Shown piece by piece: positions 1 to 7,739 of a stretch of DNA of 21,533 nt (position 1 is the first letter of the stretch; each line of letters starts with the position of its first letter). Location of the stretch: the NCBI GenBank assembly GCA_964579765.1, contig CAZOIK010000322.1, positions 1 to 21,533 on the forward strand. Reading direction: 5' to 3'. A model generated the notes under the pieces. That model had not been told where the DNA came from and did not search any database. It worked only from the letters and a program-made list of their open reading frames with translations. The DNA is from DATNBT01 sp964579765 (GTDB lineage: Bacteria > Acidobacteriota > Vicinamibacteria > Vicinamibacterales > CAVVIG01). A program made the translations under genes and the position numbers.

Positions 1-264
1 TGGCCGCAGGCGCTTTTTCCACTGGCGACGGGGCCACACTCCCGTCGCGGACTGACGCTGCGCCGCCTCGCTCCCGCTCGCGGCTGGCCGCTGGCGCATT
101 TTCCACTGGCGCCGAGGCCCCGCCCCAGTCGCGACCAGACGCAGCGCCGCCTCGCTCCGCTCACGGCTGGCCGCGGGCGCTTTTTCCACTGGCGGCGGGG
201 CCGCCCCCGTCGCGGACTGACGCTGCGCCGCCTCGCTCCCGCTCACGGCTGGCCGCGGGCGCTT
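1..264. repeat. Tandem repeat, ~83 bp unit, at least 3.2 copies
   Basis: Three consecutive units begin at 1, 85 and 168 (84, 83 and 82 bp), and a fourth stops after 15 bp at 264. Each starts TGGCCGC.GGCGC, runs through TTTTCCACTGGCG, a variable GC-rich middle, and ends with GCGCCGCCTCGCTCC followed by GCTC.CGGC. Units 1 and 3 are more alike than either is to unit 2, which differs mostly in the middle. The array touches the left edge, so more copies may lie outside. No open frame with a recognisable product runs through it. Function unknown; it could be an intergenic minisatellite-like array or the decayed end of something repetitive upstream. Confidence 0.9.
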
Positions 265-513
265 GACGACCGCGCACGCATTCTAGAGTCGTGCCGGGCG
301 AAAGTCAACGGCAGAAATGTGCACGACGCTCAGAAACAGGCCTGAAATCAGCGATTCACGCGATGGACACTTTCGCCCCGTCCTGACGACGCCCGCTGGA
401 CGCGCAACGCGCGTTTCCGCGGCTGAAACCATTGTCCCGATCGCCGTGACAGGGCAGGTCAGGGCAGAAGTCAGAGGCGAAAGGGCGGGGCGGGCAGGGA
501 TTACACTGCGCCG
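265..513. other. Non-coding stretch upstream of the TIGR03435 gene
   Basis: About 250 bp follow the tandem array with no gene I can support. A 66-codon ORF at 317-517 has no recognisable features and overlaps the next start. The right half is purine-rich, with short GGGCAGG and GGGCGGGGCGGG runs at about 450-500. The only promoter-like element I see is listed separately at 502-507. Confidence 0.6.
502..507 (+). promoter_or_regulatory. Candidate -10 element (TACACT) directly upstream of a start codon
   Basis: TACACT lies six bases before the ATG at 514, and no Shine-Dalgarno-like run is within reach of that ATG. A -10 hexamer at this distance would put the transcription start at or very near the A of ATG, giving a leaderless mRNA. 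No convincing -35 was found at 16-18 bp. This is a pattern-based inference. Confidence 0.25.
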
Positions 514-1326
514 ATGAAGGCCGCGCTCGCGGTTCTGCTTGCCGGTACAGCACTCGCGGCACAGTCCGAACGGCTCACGTTCGAGGTCGCGTCCGTCAAA
601 CCGAACACGTCGATCGACGGACGCGTCGGGGTGACGCTCTCGCCGAGTGGACAGGTGACGCTCACGCGCTTTTCGCTGCGCGATCTGATCTGGATGTCGT
701 ACGGCGGCATGGGCGTCGCGGACATTCAGGGGCCCGATCAGATTGTCGGCGGGCCGTCGTGGCTCGCGACCGATCACTTCGACATCGCGGCCGGGGCCGA
801 CGGCGACGTCCTGCCGGCGACGAACGGGCGGCGCTCGGATCGGCTGATGGCGATGATCCGGAGCCTCCTCGAGGATCGCTTCGCCCTGCGCGTGCACGTG
901 GAGCATCGCCAGACGCAGATCTACAAGCTCGTGCTGGCGAACAGGGACGGCCGGCTCGGGCCGGCGATTCACCCAACCACACACGACTGCCCGAAGGAAG
1001 CGACGTGCGGCGTCCGTACGCGCGGCGGCACGGTCACGGCGATCGGCCAGACGATGCAGGACATCGCGGCGGCGTTTCCGAACTTCAGCATGGTCGATCG
1101 TCCGGCGTATGACGGCACCGGGCTGTCCGGGCGCTTCGATTTTCAGTTGCAGTACACGCCGCCTCCGCCGCCCGCCGATCCGAATGCCGACGCCCGGCCG
1201 AGTGTCGATTTCATCGGCAGCTTTCTGACGGCGGTCCGCGAACAACTCGGGCTCAGGCTGCGGCGCGAGCAAGGCACGGCCGACTACCTCGTGATCGACC
1301 ACGCCGAGCGGCCGGCGCCGGATTGA
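514..1326 (+). CDS. TIGR03435 family secreted protein
   Basis: A 270-residue protein of the TIGR03435 family, known mainly from soil Acidobacteria and of unknown function. Residues 1-16 form a short signal peptide (charged start, then a run of Ala and Leu) with cleavage likely after Ala-Ala. Family hallmarks follow in order: FEVASVKPN near residue 24, a central part with DRFALRVHVEHRQ and YKLVLANRDGRL, then VDRPAYDGTGLSGRFDFQL, and a C-terminal REQLGLRLR with VIDHAERPAPD. Two cysteines around residue 160-166 (DCPKEATC) could pair. Such genes are often multicopy and sit beside regulators or peptidases; here it stands alone and converges on the signalling operon. The ATG at 514 is chosen because the signal peptide begins there. 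Confidence 0.9.
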   Translation: MKAALAVLLAGTALAAQSERLTFEVASVKPNTSIDGRVGVTLSPSGQVTLTRFSLRDLIWMSYGGMGVADIQGPDQIVGGPSWLATDHFDIAAGADGDVLPATNGRRSDRLMAMIRSLLEDRFALRVHVEHRQTQIYKLVLANRDGRLGPAIHPTTHDCPKEATCGVRTRGGTVTAIGQTMQDIAAAFPNFSMVDRPAYDGTGLSGRFDFQLQYTPPPPPADPNADARPSVDFIGSFLTAVREQLGLRLRREQGTADYLVIDHAERPAPD

Positions 1327-1331
1327 TTCCG

Positions 1332-1349
1332 GCAGACCTGAAGGTCTGC
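1332..1349. repeat. REP-like palindrome between convergent genes
   Basis: A perfect 8-bp inverted repeat, GCAGACCT-GA-AGGTCTGC, is followed by GCTAC. It fills the 24-bp gap between the TGA of the TIGR03435 gene and the TAG of the HD-GYP gene. The same architecture (GCA, five bases, GA, five bases, TGCGCYAC) recurs at 17546-17568, so this is probably a dispersed repeat. Its position suits a bidirectional terminator or mRNA 3'-end stabiliser, but there is no T-run, so that role is inferred. Confidence 0.8.
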
Positions 1350-1350
1350 G

Positions 1351-2772
1351 CTACGGCCGGCCGGCGCGGCGCTCGAGGATGCGTCGCACACGTGTGCGCA
1401 GTTCGTACGCGTCCACAGGCTTGCTGAGGTAGTCGTCGGCCACGAGCTCGGCGCTCGGGTCGGCGTGCGCCGCGGTCAGGAGCACGACCGGCAGGTCGCG
1501 GGTGGAGGGATCGGTCTTGAGCCGGCGGATGACCTCGAAGCCGTCGAAGTCTGGCAGCTGCACGTCGAGCAGCACGAGGGCCGGCCGACGGCCGGCGGCG
1601 AGCGCGAGCGCCGCCTCGCCGGACCGCGCGGTCAAGACCTCGTAGCCGTCCACGGCGAGCCAGCGCTTCAGCAGTGACAAGTTCGCCTCGAAGTCGTCCA
1701 CGACGAGAATCGTCCGGCTGGACGGCGCGGGATCCGGCACTGGCGCCGCCGCAGGCCGATCGTCCGGGCGTGACGCCATCAGGCGCAGGAACACCTGGAC
1801 GACGTTCGGATCGAGATGCGACCCGGCGAGCGACGCGATGTAGGCGAGCGCCTGATCGCGCGGCCACGCGGTGCGGTAGGGGCGGTCCGACCGGACGGCA
1901 TCCCAGATGTCCGCCACGGCGAAGACGCGCGCCGCCAGCGGGATGTCCTCGCCCCTGAGCCCGCGCGGGTAGCCGGAGCCGTCCCATCGCTCGTGATGAC
2001 AGTAGGGAATCGCGAGCGCCGGCTGCAGATAGCTGATCGGCTCGAGCAGGCGAAGCGCGTACGTCGGATGGCGGCGCATCAGATTCCATTCCTCGTCCGT
2101 CAGCGCCGACGGCTTCAGCAGCACGCGGTCGGGAATGCCCATCTTGCCGATGTCGTGGAGCAGCGCGCCCCGGCGGATGTGCACGCACTCGCCGTCGCTG
2201 ATGCCCATCGCCTGCGCGAGCTCGATCGTGAGATCCGTCACGCGCTGGCTGTGGCCTTCGGTCTCGCGATCACGCAGGTCGAGCGCCCGCGCCCAGCCGT
2301 CCAGCGTCGTCTCGTACGCCGACGCGAGCTCGAGCATCGTCTGCTGCTCGCGTTCGCGCAGCGTCCGCTCGGCGTCGCGGCGCGCGCGCCGCGTGCGCGC
2401 GTCCGTCAGCTCGCGCTCGAGGACGGGAATCAGCCGCGCCAGCCGTCCCTTGATCAGATAGTCGCTCGCGCCGGCCTTCATCGCGGCCACGGCCTGCTCC
2501 TCGCCGATCGTGCCCGACACGATGATGAAGGGGATGTCGGCGCCGGTGTCCTTGAGCGCGGCGAGGGCGGCGCTCGATCCGAACTGCGGCACGGAATGGT
2601 CGGAGAAGACGACGTCCCACGGCTGCGCGGTCAGCGCGGCGCGCATCGCCTGTTCGGTCTCCACGCGGCGCGACGCGATCGCGTAGCCGCCGCGCTCGAG
2701 CTCGTGGACGAGGAGGACGGCGTCGTCTTCCGAGTCCTCGACGATGAGCACGTGCAGTGGTTGTGCGGCCAT
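1351..2772 (-). CDS. REC-HD-GYP-REC protein, putative cyclic-di-GMP phosphodiesterase
   Basis: A 473-residue cytosolic response regulator. The N-terminal receiver spans about 6-120 (acceptor D58, S86, K108). The HD-GYP domain spans about 155-335, with E170, H174, the HD pair H206-D207, K210, H235, H259-H260, the GSGYP motif at 265-269 and D288. This matches the full metal-ligand set of active HD-GYP enzymes, which hydrolyse cyclic-di-GMP. A second receiver spans 354-470 (D403, T433, K451). It is the last gene of the signalling operon and the likely output. The ATG at 2772 is preferred because a GGGGGGA run precedes it by 7 bases. A GTG at 2793 would add 7 residues and overlap the upstream stop. 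Domain family is certain; substrate is inferred from family. Confidence 0.93.
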   Translation of the reverse strand: MAAQPLHVLIVEDSEDDAVLLVHELERGGYAIASRRVETEQAMRAALTAQPWDVVFSDHSVPQFGSSAALAALKDTGADIPFIIVSGTIGEEQAVAAMKAGASDYLIKGRLARLIPVLERELTDARTRRARRDAERTLREREQQTMLELASAYETTLDGWARALDLRDRETEGHSQRVTDLTIELAQAMGISDGECVHIRRGALLHDIGKMGIPDRVLLKPSALTDEEWNLMRRHPTYALRLLEPISYLQPALAIPYCHHERWDGSGYPRGLRGEDIPLAARVFAVADIWDAVRSDRPYRTAWPRDQALAYIASLAGSHLDPNVVQVFLRLMASRPDDRPAAAPVPDPAPSSRTILVVDDFEANLSLLKRWLAVDGYEVLTARSGEAALALAAGRRPALVLLDVQLPDFDGFEVIRRLKTDPSTRDLPVVLLTAAHADPSAELVADDYLSKPVDAYELRTRVRRILERRAGRP

Positions 2773-2789
2773 GGCGATTCCCCCCGGGG

Positions 2790-3194
2790 TCACAAGCTCG
2801 TGCGCTTGGTCGTGCCGTAGAGCAGCAGCGACACGGCCTCGCGCAGGCCGGCGTTGCTGAACGGCTTCTCGAGAAACGCCTCGCCCTCCCAGAGCGGCCG
2901 CGCGTCCATCAGCCTGTCGATGTGGCCGGTGACGAACAGCACCTTCAGGTCGGGCCGCAGCGCGCGCACCTTCGACACCATCTCGTCGCCGGCGAGCACG
3001 GGCATGTCGAGGTCGGCGACGAGCAGCGCGAGCGGCGCGCCGTTCTTCAGGTAGTCGAGCGCCTGCTGTCCGTCGGCGGCCTCGACGACCTCGTAGCCGC
3101 TTTCTTCGAGCACACGCCGCTCGAGATTTCGCATCGGCGCCTCGTCATCGACGACGAGCACGGTCCGTGTGGCTGGGGCGGTGGGCTTGGCCAT
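2790..3194 (-). CDS. Single-domain response regulator (CheY-like receiver)
   Basis: A 134-residue stand-alone receiver. The acidic pocket is D16-D17 in the VVDDE motif, the phospho-acceptor is D61 in VADLDMP, followed by T89 (FVTGH) and K110 (EKPF). There is no output domain, so it works as a phosphate shuttle or by protein contact. The start is fixed by AGGAG at 3199-3203, four bases before the ATG. It lies 29 bp downstream of the TonB receptor gene and 17 bp upstream of the HD-GYP gene. A phosphorelay role between the operon's kinases and the HD-GYP protein is inferred from position only. Confidence 0.92.
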   Translation of the reverse strand: MAKPTAPATRTVLVVDDEAPMRNLERRVLEESGYEVVEAADGQQALDYLKNGAPLALLVADLDMPVLAGDEMVSKVRALRPDLKVLFVTGHIDRLMDARPLWEGEAFLEKPFSNAGLREAVSLLLYGTTKRTSL

Positions 3195-3223
3195 GATGCT
3201 CCTGTCGCGTGTCGCGCGCGTCC

Positions 3224-5245
3224 TCAGGGACGCCAGGTGAGAGAGACGCCGGCCGTGCGCGCGATGGCGACGTTCGGCGCCGGGTCGTGGGTGAACTCGA
3301 GGTGGTGATCCTGAAGCAGGTTCTCGCCGACGAACGCGACGTCGAGCGACGGCGTCGCGTGCCACTCCAGCCGGGCGTCGAGCGTCGCGTACGCCGGGAC
3401 GAAACGCGCCGGATCGGCGAGCGCGCTGACGTAGCGCCAGGTCTGATCGATCTCCCACCGCTTCGACAGCGTCAGGATCGGCTCGAGCGTCGCCTCGTGA
3501 TGCGGGCTCGATCCGTTGTACGTATCGACGACTTTCAGGATGTCGGGAACGGCCGTGGCGTTGTGGATATCGACGTCGAGGTACGAGTACGACGCCTTCA
3601 CCTGCAGCCGGCGGTCGATCTTCCAGTCGGGCGCGATCTCGACGCCGCTCGACGTGCCGGCCGCCCCGTTGGCGTACGGCAGGATGAAGAGCACGTGCGG
3701 CGGCGCCGGCGAGGCGACGAGCGACGCGGAGGCGGCGCCGAAACTCTGCAGGTCGTCGTGGCGGTTGCGGAACAGCGCCACGTCGATGAACGCCCGGTCG
3801 CCGACGGCGAGGCGGTAGCCGCCCTCGTACCCGATGACGCGCTCGGCGTCGAATCCGGGATTGCCCTGGATTTCGAGATACGTCAACGGCCTGGGGAGCA
3901 GAAAACGATCGAGCGTGACGTCTTCTTCGAGCTGCGACGGCGTGCGCACGGCGCGCGTCACGGCGGCCCAGAGCGACTGCCGGCGCGCGGGACGCCACAG
4001 CAGGCGGACGCTCGGCTGCGCCTCGAGACCGGTGAAGTTGTTGTGTTCGAGCTTCACGCCGCCCGTGAACGACAGCCGGTTCGGCACCAGGGCGATTTCG
4101 TCCTGCACGAACGTGCTGTAGATCGAGTCGGTCTCTTCCGCGGGCGTGAGCAGGAGCGAGGGCACGACCTCGTGGAACGTGCTGGGGCTCACGTGCAGGC
4201 CGGCGCCCCAGCGGATGTCCTGCCGCGGCAGCGAGCCGAGATGATGCACGAAATCGACGTCAACGGTGTTGCGCGTCTCGCCAAGCTGCGGTCCGTCGAG
4301 CGACGTGTGGTCGTAGTAGACGCGCAGCTGCAGGTCGTTGTGGTTGCCGAGCGTTCGCGTCCAGTTCGCGAGCAGGTTGCCGCCGCCGAGGTCCAGCGGG
4401 TCGTACGACGTGACGTCGGCCGGCGGCGCGAACGAGGCGAACGCGACGCTCTGGCCCTGGCGCGACGAGTAGACGTCGCCCTGAAACGTCACCGCGTCGC
4501 GGCCGCGCGTCCAGTCCATCCGGAATCCGCCCTGGGCCATGTGCCACGCGTCGAAGTCCTGCCCGCCGGTGTGCACTTCGGGGCCGCGGTCGAAGCCCTT
4601 CGCGTAGACGCGATACGCCAGGTCGTGCCCCGCCATGCCGCCGTAGCGGACCGTCCCGATCGCGTGGTCCACGCCGCCCGACTGCGCCGACACGAGCGCC
4701 CCCTGGGTGTCCTGCGCGCGCTTGGTGACGATGTTGACGACGCCGTTGACGGCGTTGGCGCCCCAGACGGTCGCGCCCGGGCCGCGGATGATCTCGATGC
4801 GCTCGATGTCCTGGAGCACCACGTCCTGGACGCCCCAGAAAATGCCCGCGAAGAGCGGCGTGTAGACGTTGCGGCCGTCGATGAGCACCAGCACCGACTT
4901 CGAGAACTGATCGCCGAAGCCGCGGATGCCGACCGCCCAGTGATCGGAGTCGATGCGCGCGACATCGACGCCGGGCACCGTGCGCAGGAGCTCCGGCAGG
5001 GAGGTGGCGCCGGAGCGGCGGATGTCGTCCGCCGTCAGCACGAACGCCGCCGCCGGGCTGGCGAGCAGCTCCTCGGGCGTCTTCGACGCCGTCGTGACGA
5101 CGACGTCGCCGAGCTCCTCGAGGCTCAGGCCCTTGAGATCGGCGACGGAGGTCTGGGCACGGGCGCCGCGGGCGGCGCCCGCGAGCAGGGCGCAGGCCAG
5201 CAGCGCCGCCAGGCCGAGTTGTCGATGGCCGTCGTGGGCGATCAC
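3224..5245 (-). CDS. TonB-dependent outer-membrane receptor
   Basis: A 673-residue outer-membrane protein. Residues 1-30 are a signal peptide (hydrophobic LGLAALLACALLAGAA, cleavage likely ARA|QT). DVVVTTASK at 47-55 is TonB-box-like. The plug domain (about 58-178) shows ADDIRRSGATSLPELLRTVPG, IRGFGDQF, VLIDGRNVYTPLF, IERIEIIRGPGATVWGANAV and NGVVNIVTK, and a beta-barrel fills the rest. The start is GTG at 5245, overlapping the upstream TGA as GTGA; the frame is open further upstream but that part is antisense-like noise. The barrel ends in LTWRP rather than the usual terminal aromatic residue. This subfamily commonly lies beside YfiR proteins and sensor kinases, as here. The ligand cannot be told from sequence: it could import a nutrient, or act as a signal receptor for the operon. 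Confidence 0.92.
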   Translation of the reverse strand: MIAHDGHRQLGLAALLACALLAGAARGARAQTSVADLKGLSLEELGDVVVTTASKTPEELLASPAAAFVLTADDIRRSGATSLPELLRTVPGVDVARIDSDHWAVGIRGFGDQFSKSVLVLIDGRNVYTPLFAGIFWGVQDVVLQDIERIEIIRGPGATVWGANAVNGVVNIVTKRAQDTQGALVSAQSGGVDHAIGTVRYGGMAGHDLAYRVYAKGFDRGPEVHTGGQDFDAWHMAQGGFRMDWTRGRDAVTFQGDVYSSRQGQSVAFASFAPPADVTSYDPLDLGGGNLLANWTRTLGNHNDLQLRVYYDHTSLDGPQLGETRNTVDVDFVHHLGSLPRQDIRWGAGLHVSPSTFHEVVPSLLLTPAEETDSIYSTFVQDEIALVPNRLSFTGGVKLEHNNFTGLEAQPSVRLLWRPARRQSLWAAVTRAVRTPSQLEEDVTLDRFLLPRPLTYLEIQGNPGFDAERVIGYEGGYRLAVGDRAFIDVALFRNRHDDLQSFGAASASLVASPAPPHVLFILPYANGAAGTSSGVEIAPDWKIDRRLQVKASYSYLDVDIHNATAVPDILKVVDTYNGSSPHHEATLEPILTLSKRWEIDQTWRYVSALADPARFVPAYATLDARLEWHATPSLDVAFVGENLLQDHHLEFTHDPAPNVAIARTAGVSLTWRP

Positions 5246-5688
5246 GCTTTGAACGCCTGCGAGGGCGGCGGCTGGTTGATCACGAGCCAGAACAGCCCGA
5301 GTTCCTTGACGATGTTGCGGAAGTCGTCGAAGCCGACGGGCTTCTGCACGTACGCGTTGACGCCGAGCTTGTAACTCTCGACGAGGTCGCGCTCCTCCTT
5401 CGACGAGGTCATGACGACGATCGGGATGGCCTTGGTGCGCGGGTCGCCCTTGACGGCGCGCAGCACCTCGAGGCCGTCGATTTTCGGCAGCTTCAGATCG
5501 AGGAGGATGAGACGCGGCGGGGAGGTGGCGTCCTTGCCCGCGCGGCCGAAGATCACGTCGAGCGCCTCTTCGCCGTCGCGGGCGATGGTGATGCCGTTGG
5601 CGAGCTTCTCCTCGCGCAGCGCGTGCACGGCCAGTTCGATGTCGTCGGCGTTGTCCTCCACGAGGAGGATGTCGATGGGCGGTGTCAT
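5242..5688 (-). CDS. Rcp1-like single-domain response regulator
   Basis: A 148-residue receiver of the Rcp1 type, the class known as partner of phytochrome-like histidine kinases. ILLVEDNADD at 7-16 gives the acidic pocket, D64 in LLDLKLPKIDG is the acceptor, followed by T94 (VMTSS) and K116 (QKP). The C-terminal helix with ELGLFWLVINQPP is typical of the family. Its ATG at 5688 overlaps the kinase stop (ATGA), and its own stop overlaps the receptor start (GTGA), so translation is probably coupled. The natural partner is the membrane kinase encoded immediately upstream. Confidence 0.93.
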   Translation of the reverse strand: MTPPIDILLVEDNADDIELAVHALREEKLANGITIARDGEEALDVIFGRAGKDATSPPRLILLDLKLPKIDGLEVLRAVKGDPRTKAIPIVVMTSSKEERDLVESYKLGVNAYVQKPVGFDDFRNIVKELGLFWLVINQPPPSQAFKA

Positions 5689-7220
5689 GCGGGCAGGGCT
5701 CCTTGGCTTGGCACCGGCCGGACGACGGGCGTGCCGCCGATGCTGAAGTAGAAGGTCGCGCCGCGATCGAGCTCGGCGTCAACCCAGATGGTGCCGTTGT
5801 GTTTGTGGACGATGCGCTGCACGGTCGCGAGGCCGATGCCGGTGCCCTCGAACTCGTCGGCGCGGTGCAGCCGCTGGAACGCGCCGAACAGCTTGTCGGC
5901 GTACTTGATGTTGAAGCCCACGCCGTTGTCGCGCACGAAGACGACGGGCGGCTCGCCCGGCGTCTGCAGGCACCCGATCGCGATGGTCGCCTCGGCGCGC
6001 GGGCGCGTGTACTTCACGGCGTTCGACAGCAGGTTCGTGAGCACGACGTCGATGAGCGCGGGATCCGCCTCGACGACGGGCAGCGGCTCGACGTGCCACC
6101 GGACGACGCGGCCCTCGTATTCGCGGGCGAGGCCGTCGATGACGCGCCGCACGGCGGCCGACAGATCGGTCGGGCGCAGCGCCACGTCCTTCCGCCCCAG
6201 CCGGGCGAGGTTCAGCAGGTCGTCGATGAGACGGCCCATCGTCCGGGTGCCGTCGCGGATGCGCGTGAGGAAATGCGCGCCTTCGTCGCCGAGCTCGCTC
6301 CGGAACTTGTCCGCGAGCATGCCGGAGAAGCCGTCGATGCGGCGCAGCGGCGCGCGCAGGTCGTGCGACACGGAGTAGGTGAAGGCCTCGAGCTCCTTGT
6401 TGATGGCCTGCAGCTCCGCCGTCCGTTCGACGACGCGCCGCTCGAGCTGTTCGTTCAGCGCCTGATAACGCTGCGCGGCCGCGTCCAGCTCGCCGTCGCG
6501 GATCTGGATCTGGCTGAGCATCTGGTTGAACGTGTCGATCAGGATGCCCAGCTCGCCGATCGTGTGGTCCACGGGGACGCGCAGGCTGTAGTCGTTGCTG
6601 CGGGACACCGCCACCGCGACCTGCGCCAGCCCGCCGATCGGGCGCGACAGCACGCCCTGCACGCGCCGGGTCGCAACGAGCGCTCCGACGACGGCGAGGA
6701 CGAGCACGACGGCCGTGATCGCCAGGAAGCGTTCGAGGTCGCCGCCGAGCTCGCGCAGGCTGTACACGATGCGGACGACGCCGATGCGGGCGCCGTTGCT
6801 GACGATGGCGCGATCGACGTACGCGGTGCGGCCGGCGAGGCGGACGCCCTCGGGAATGTGCAGATCGACCGCGGTCAGCAGCGCCGGGGCGCCGGCCGCA
6901 TGCGCGTCGTAGGACGCGAACAGCCGGCCGTCGTCGCCGTAGATCGCCGCGGAGACCACGTTGCGATCGGCGGCGAGCGCGTTCAGCGCCTGCCGCGCCG
7001 CCTGATCGTCGTTGAACACGAGCGCCGGCGTGGCGGTGTACGCGATCGTCCCGGCCTGCACCTGCAGCTCGCGCGTGATCGTCCGCCGGGCCGTCAGGAC
7101 GAAATAGAACACGAAGCCGCTGCTGGCGAGCAGCAGCGCCGTGACGGCGACGATCACGCTCGTGCGCGTGAGCCGCTCGGTGATGGTGCCGCCGCGATAG
7201 GTTTCGGGGGCCGTCGTCAT
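5685..7220 (-). CDS. Membrane histidine kinase, CHASE8-HAMP-HisKA-HATPase
   Basis: A 511-residue inner-membrane kinase. TM1 is at about 20-43 and TM2 at 165-184, enclosing a periplasmic domain of about 120 residues. Its sequence (IAYTATPALVFNDDQAARQAL, then AAIYGDDGRLFASY) looks like CHASE8, the sensor domain of the diguanylate cyclase YfiN/TpbB. A HAMP linker spans 185-240, then a coiled region, a HisKA domain with H286 in SVSHDLRAPLRR, and an HATPase with N400 (LLSNAVKYT), DNGVGF at 431-436 and GTGIGLA at 459-465. Start: the ATG at 7220, four bases after the yfiR-like stop; the open frame upstream of it is noise. Linked to YfiR upstream and the Rcp1-like receiver downstream. The domain assignment is by eye; CHASE8 is likely but not proven. 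Confidence 0.92.
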   Translation of the reverse strand: MTTAPETYRGGTITERLTRTSVIVAVTALLLASSGFVFYFVLTARRTITRELQVQAGTIAYTATPALVFNDDQAARQALNALAADRNVVSAAIYGDDGRLFASYDAHAAGAPALLTAVDLHIPEGVRLAGRTAYVDRAIVSNGARIGVVRIVYSLRELGGDLERFLAITAVVLVLAVVGALVATRRVQGVLSRPIGGLAQVAVAVSRSNDYSLRVPVDHTIGELGILIDTFNQMLSQIQIRDGELDAAAQRYQALNEQLERRVVERTAELQAINKELEAFTYSVSHDLRAPLRRIDGFSGMLADKFRSELGDEGAHFLTRIRDGTRTMGRLIDDLLNLARLGRKDVALRPTDLSAAVRRVIDGLAREYEGRVVRWHVEPLPVVEADPALIDVVLTNLLSNAVKYTRPRAEATIAIGCLQTPGEPPVVFVRDNGVGFNIKYADKLFGAFQRLHRADEFEGTGIGLATVQRIVHKHNGTIWVDAELDRGATFYFSIGGTPVVRPVPSQGALPA

Positions 7221-7224
7221 CGGC

Positions 7225-7737
7225 TCAGCGGAGGACCTCCACCGCCAGCCTGAGCAGCTGCGAGCTGACGCGGAGGTGCGCCGCCTGCGCGGCGACGAGG
7301 TTGACGCTGAACCGGATCTTCTGGCCCTGCGGGATGAACGCAATCATGCCGCCGCCGTGCAGGAACCCGCGGTCGTCGCCGACCGCGAGCGTCGGCTTGC
7401 CGTCGAGTGTCTTGAGCCGCGCCGCGGCGTTAGGGTCGTCGCGCCCGATGAAGAGGATGCGGCACATGTCGGACGCGGCGGCGGCCGGCTCGCGCCGCAC
7501 GACCACGCGTCCGGCGCCCGTGTCCCCGCGCGACAGGCTTTCGAGCGCGGCCGCGACCGCGTCGTCGCCGGAGACGCAGATGGTCAGATCGGCGAGCGCG
7601 GCCGGCCACTCCACGTAGTGGCCGAACTGATAGAGGTAGGCGGCCTTGATGTCGCTGGCCGTCGCCGGCGCGCGCTGCGCCGTGACACCAATCTGGAAGG
7701 CAACCATGGCGGCCGCCAGCAGCCCGATCCTCCGCAC
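7225..7737 (-). CDS. YfiR-family (DUF4154) periplasmic protein
   Basis: About 170 residues with an N-terminal signal peptide (VRRIGLLAAAMVAFQIGVTAQ) and the YfiR fold markers: IKAAYLYQFGHYVEWP at 30-45, ICVSGDD at 53-59, CRILFIG at 92-98, LAVGDDRGFLHGGGMIAFI at 117-135 and IRFSVNL...LRVSSQLLRLA at 141-165. Cysteines C54 and C92 match the spacing of one conserved disulfide of Pseudomonas YfiR; the second pair is absent. In Pseudomonas, YfiR represses the cyclase YfiN through its periplasmic domain. Here the neighbour is a CHASE8 histidine kinase. Start taken as the GTG at 7737 because it gives a complete signal peptide and lies two bases past the previous stop; an ATG at 7707 would remove the positively charged N-terminus. 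Confidence 0.9.
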   Translation of the reverse strand: MRRIGLLAAAMVAFQIGVTAQRAPATASDIKAAYLYQFGHYVEWPAALADLTICVSGDDAVAAALESLSRGDTGAGRVVVRREPAAAASDMCRILFIGRDDPNAAARLKTLDGKPTLAVGDDRGFLHGGGMIAFIPQGQKIRFSVNLVAAQAAHLRVSSQLLRLAVEVLR

Positions 7738-7739
7738 GA

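Noticed and set aside
1..264. CRISPR array
   Set aside because: Units are contiguous ~83 bp copies with no short repeat/unique spacer alternation, and no cas gene is nearby.
317..517. 66-codon ORF upstream of the TIGR03435 gene
   Set aside because: No ribosome binding site, no recognisable composition or motif, and it overlaps the next gene's start.
283..1302. 339-codon - strand frame opposite the TIGR03435 gene
   Set aside because: Arg-rich translation without motifs; the + strand gene has signal peptide and family hallmarks.
3209..5374. 721-codon + strand frame opposite the TonB receptor gene
   Set aside because: Arg/Val/Asp-rich low-information translation with no motifs; the opposite strand encodes a clear receptor with signal peptide and plug.
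5245..5782. N-terminal extension of the TonB receptor into the upstream gene
   Set aside because: The frame stays open, but the translation is Arg-rich noise opposite no constraint, overlaps a well-conserved receiver gene, and the signal peptide begins at the GTG at 5245.
5682..7253. 523-codon + strand frame opposite the membrane kinase
   Set aside because: Same antisense pattern; no recognisable domain, while the - strand keeps H-, N-, G-box motifs.
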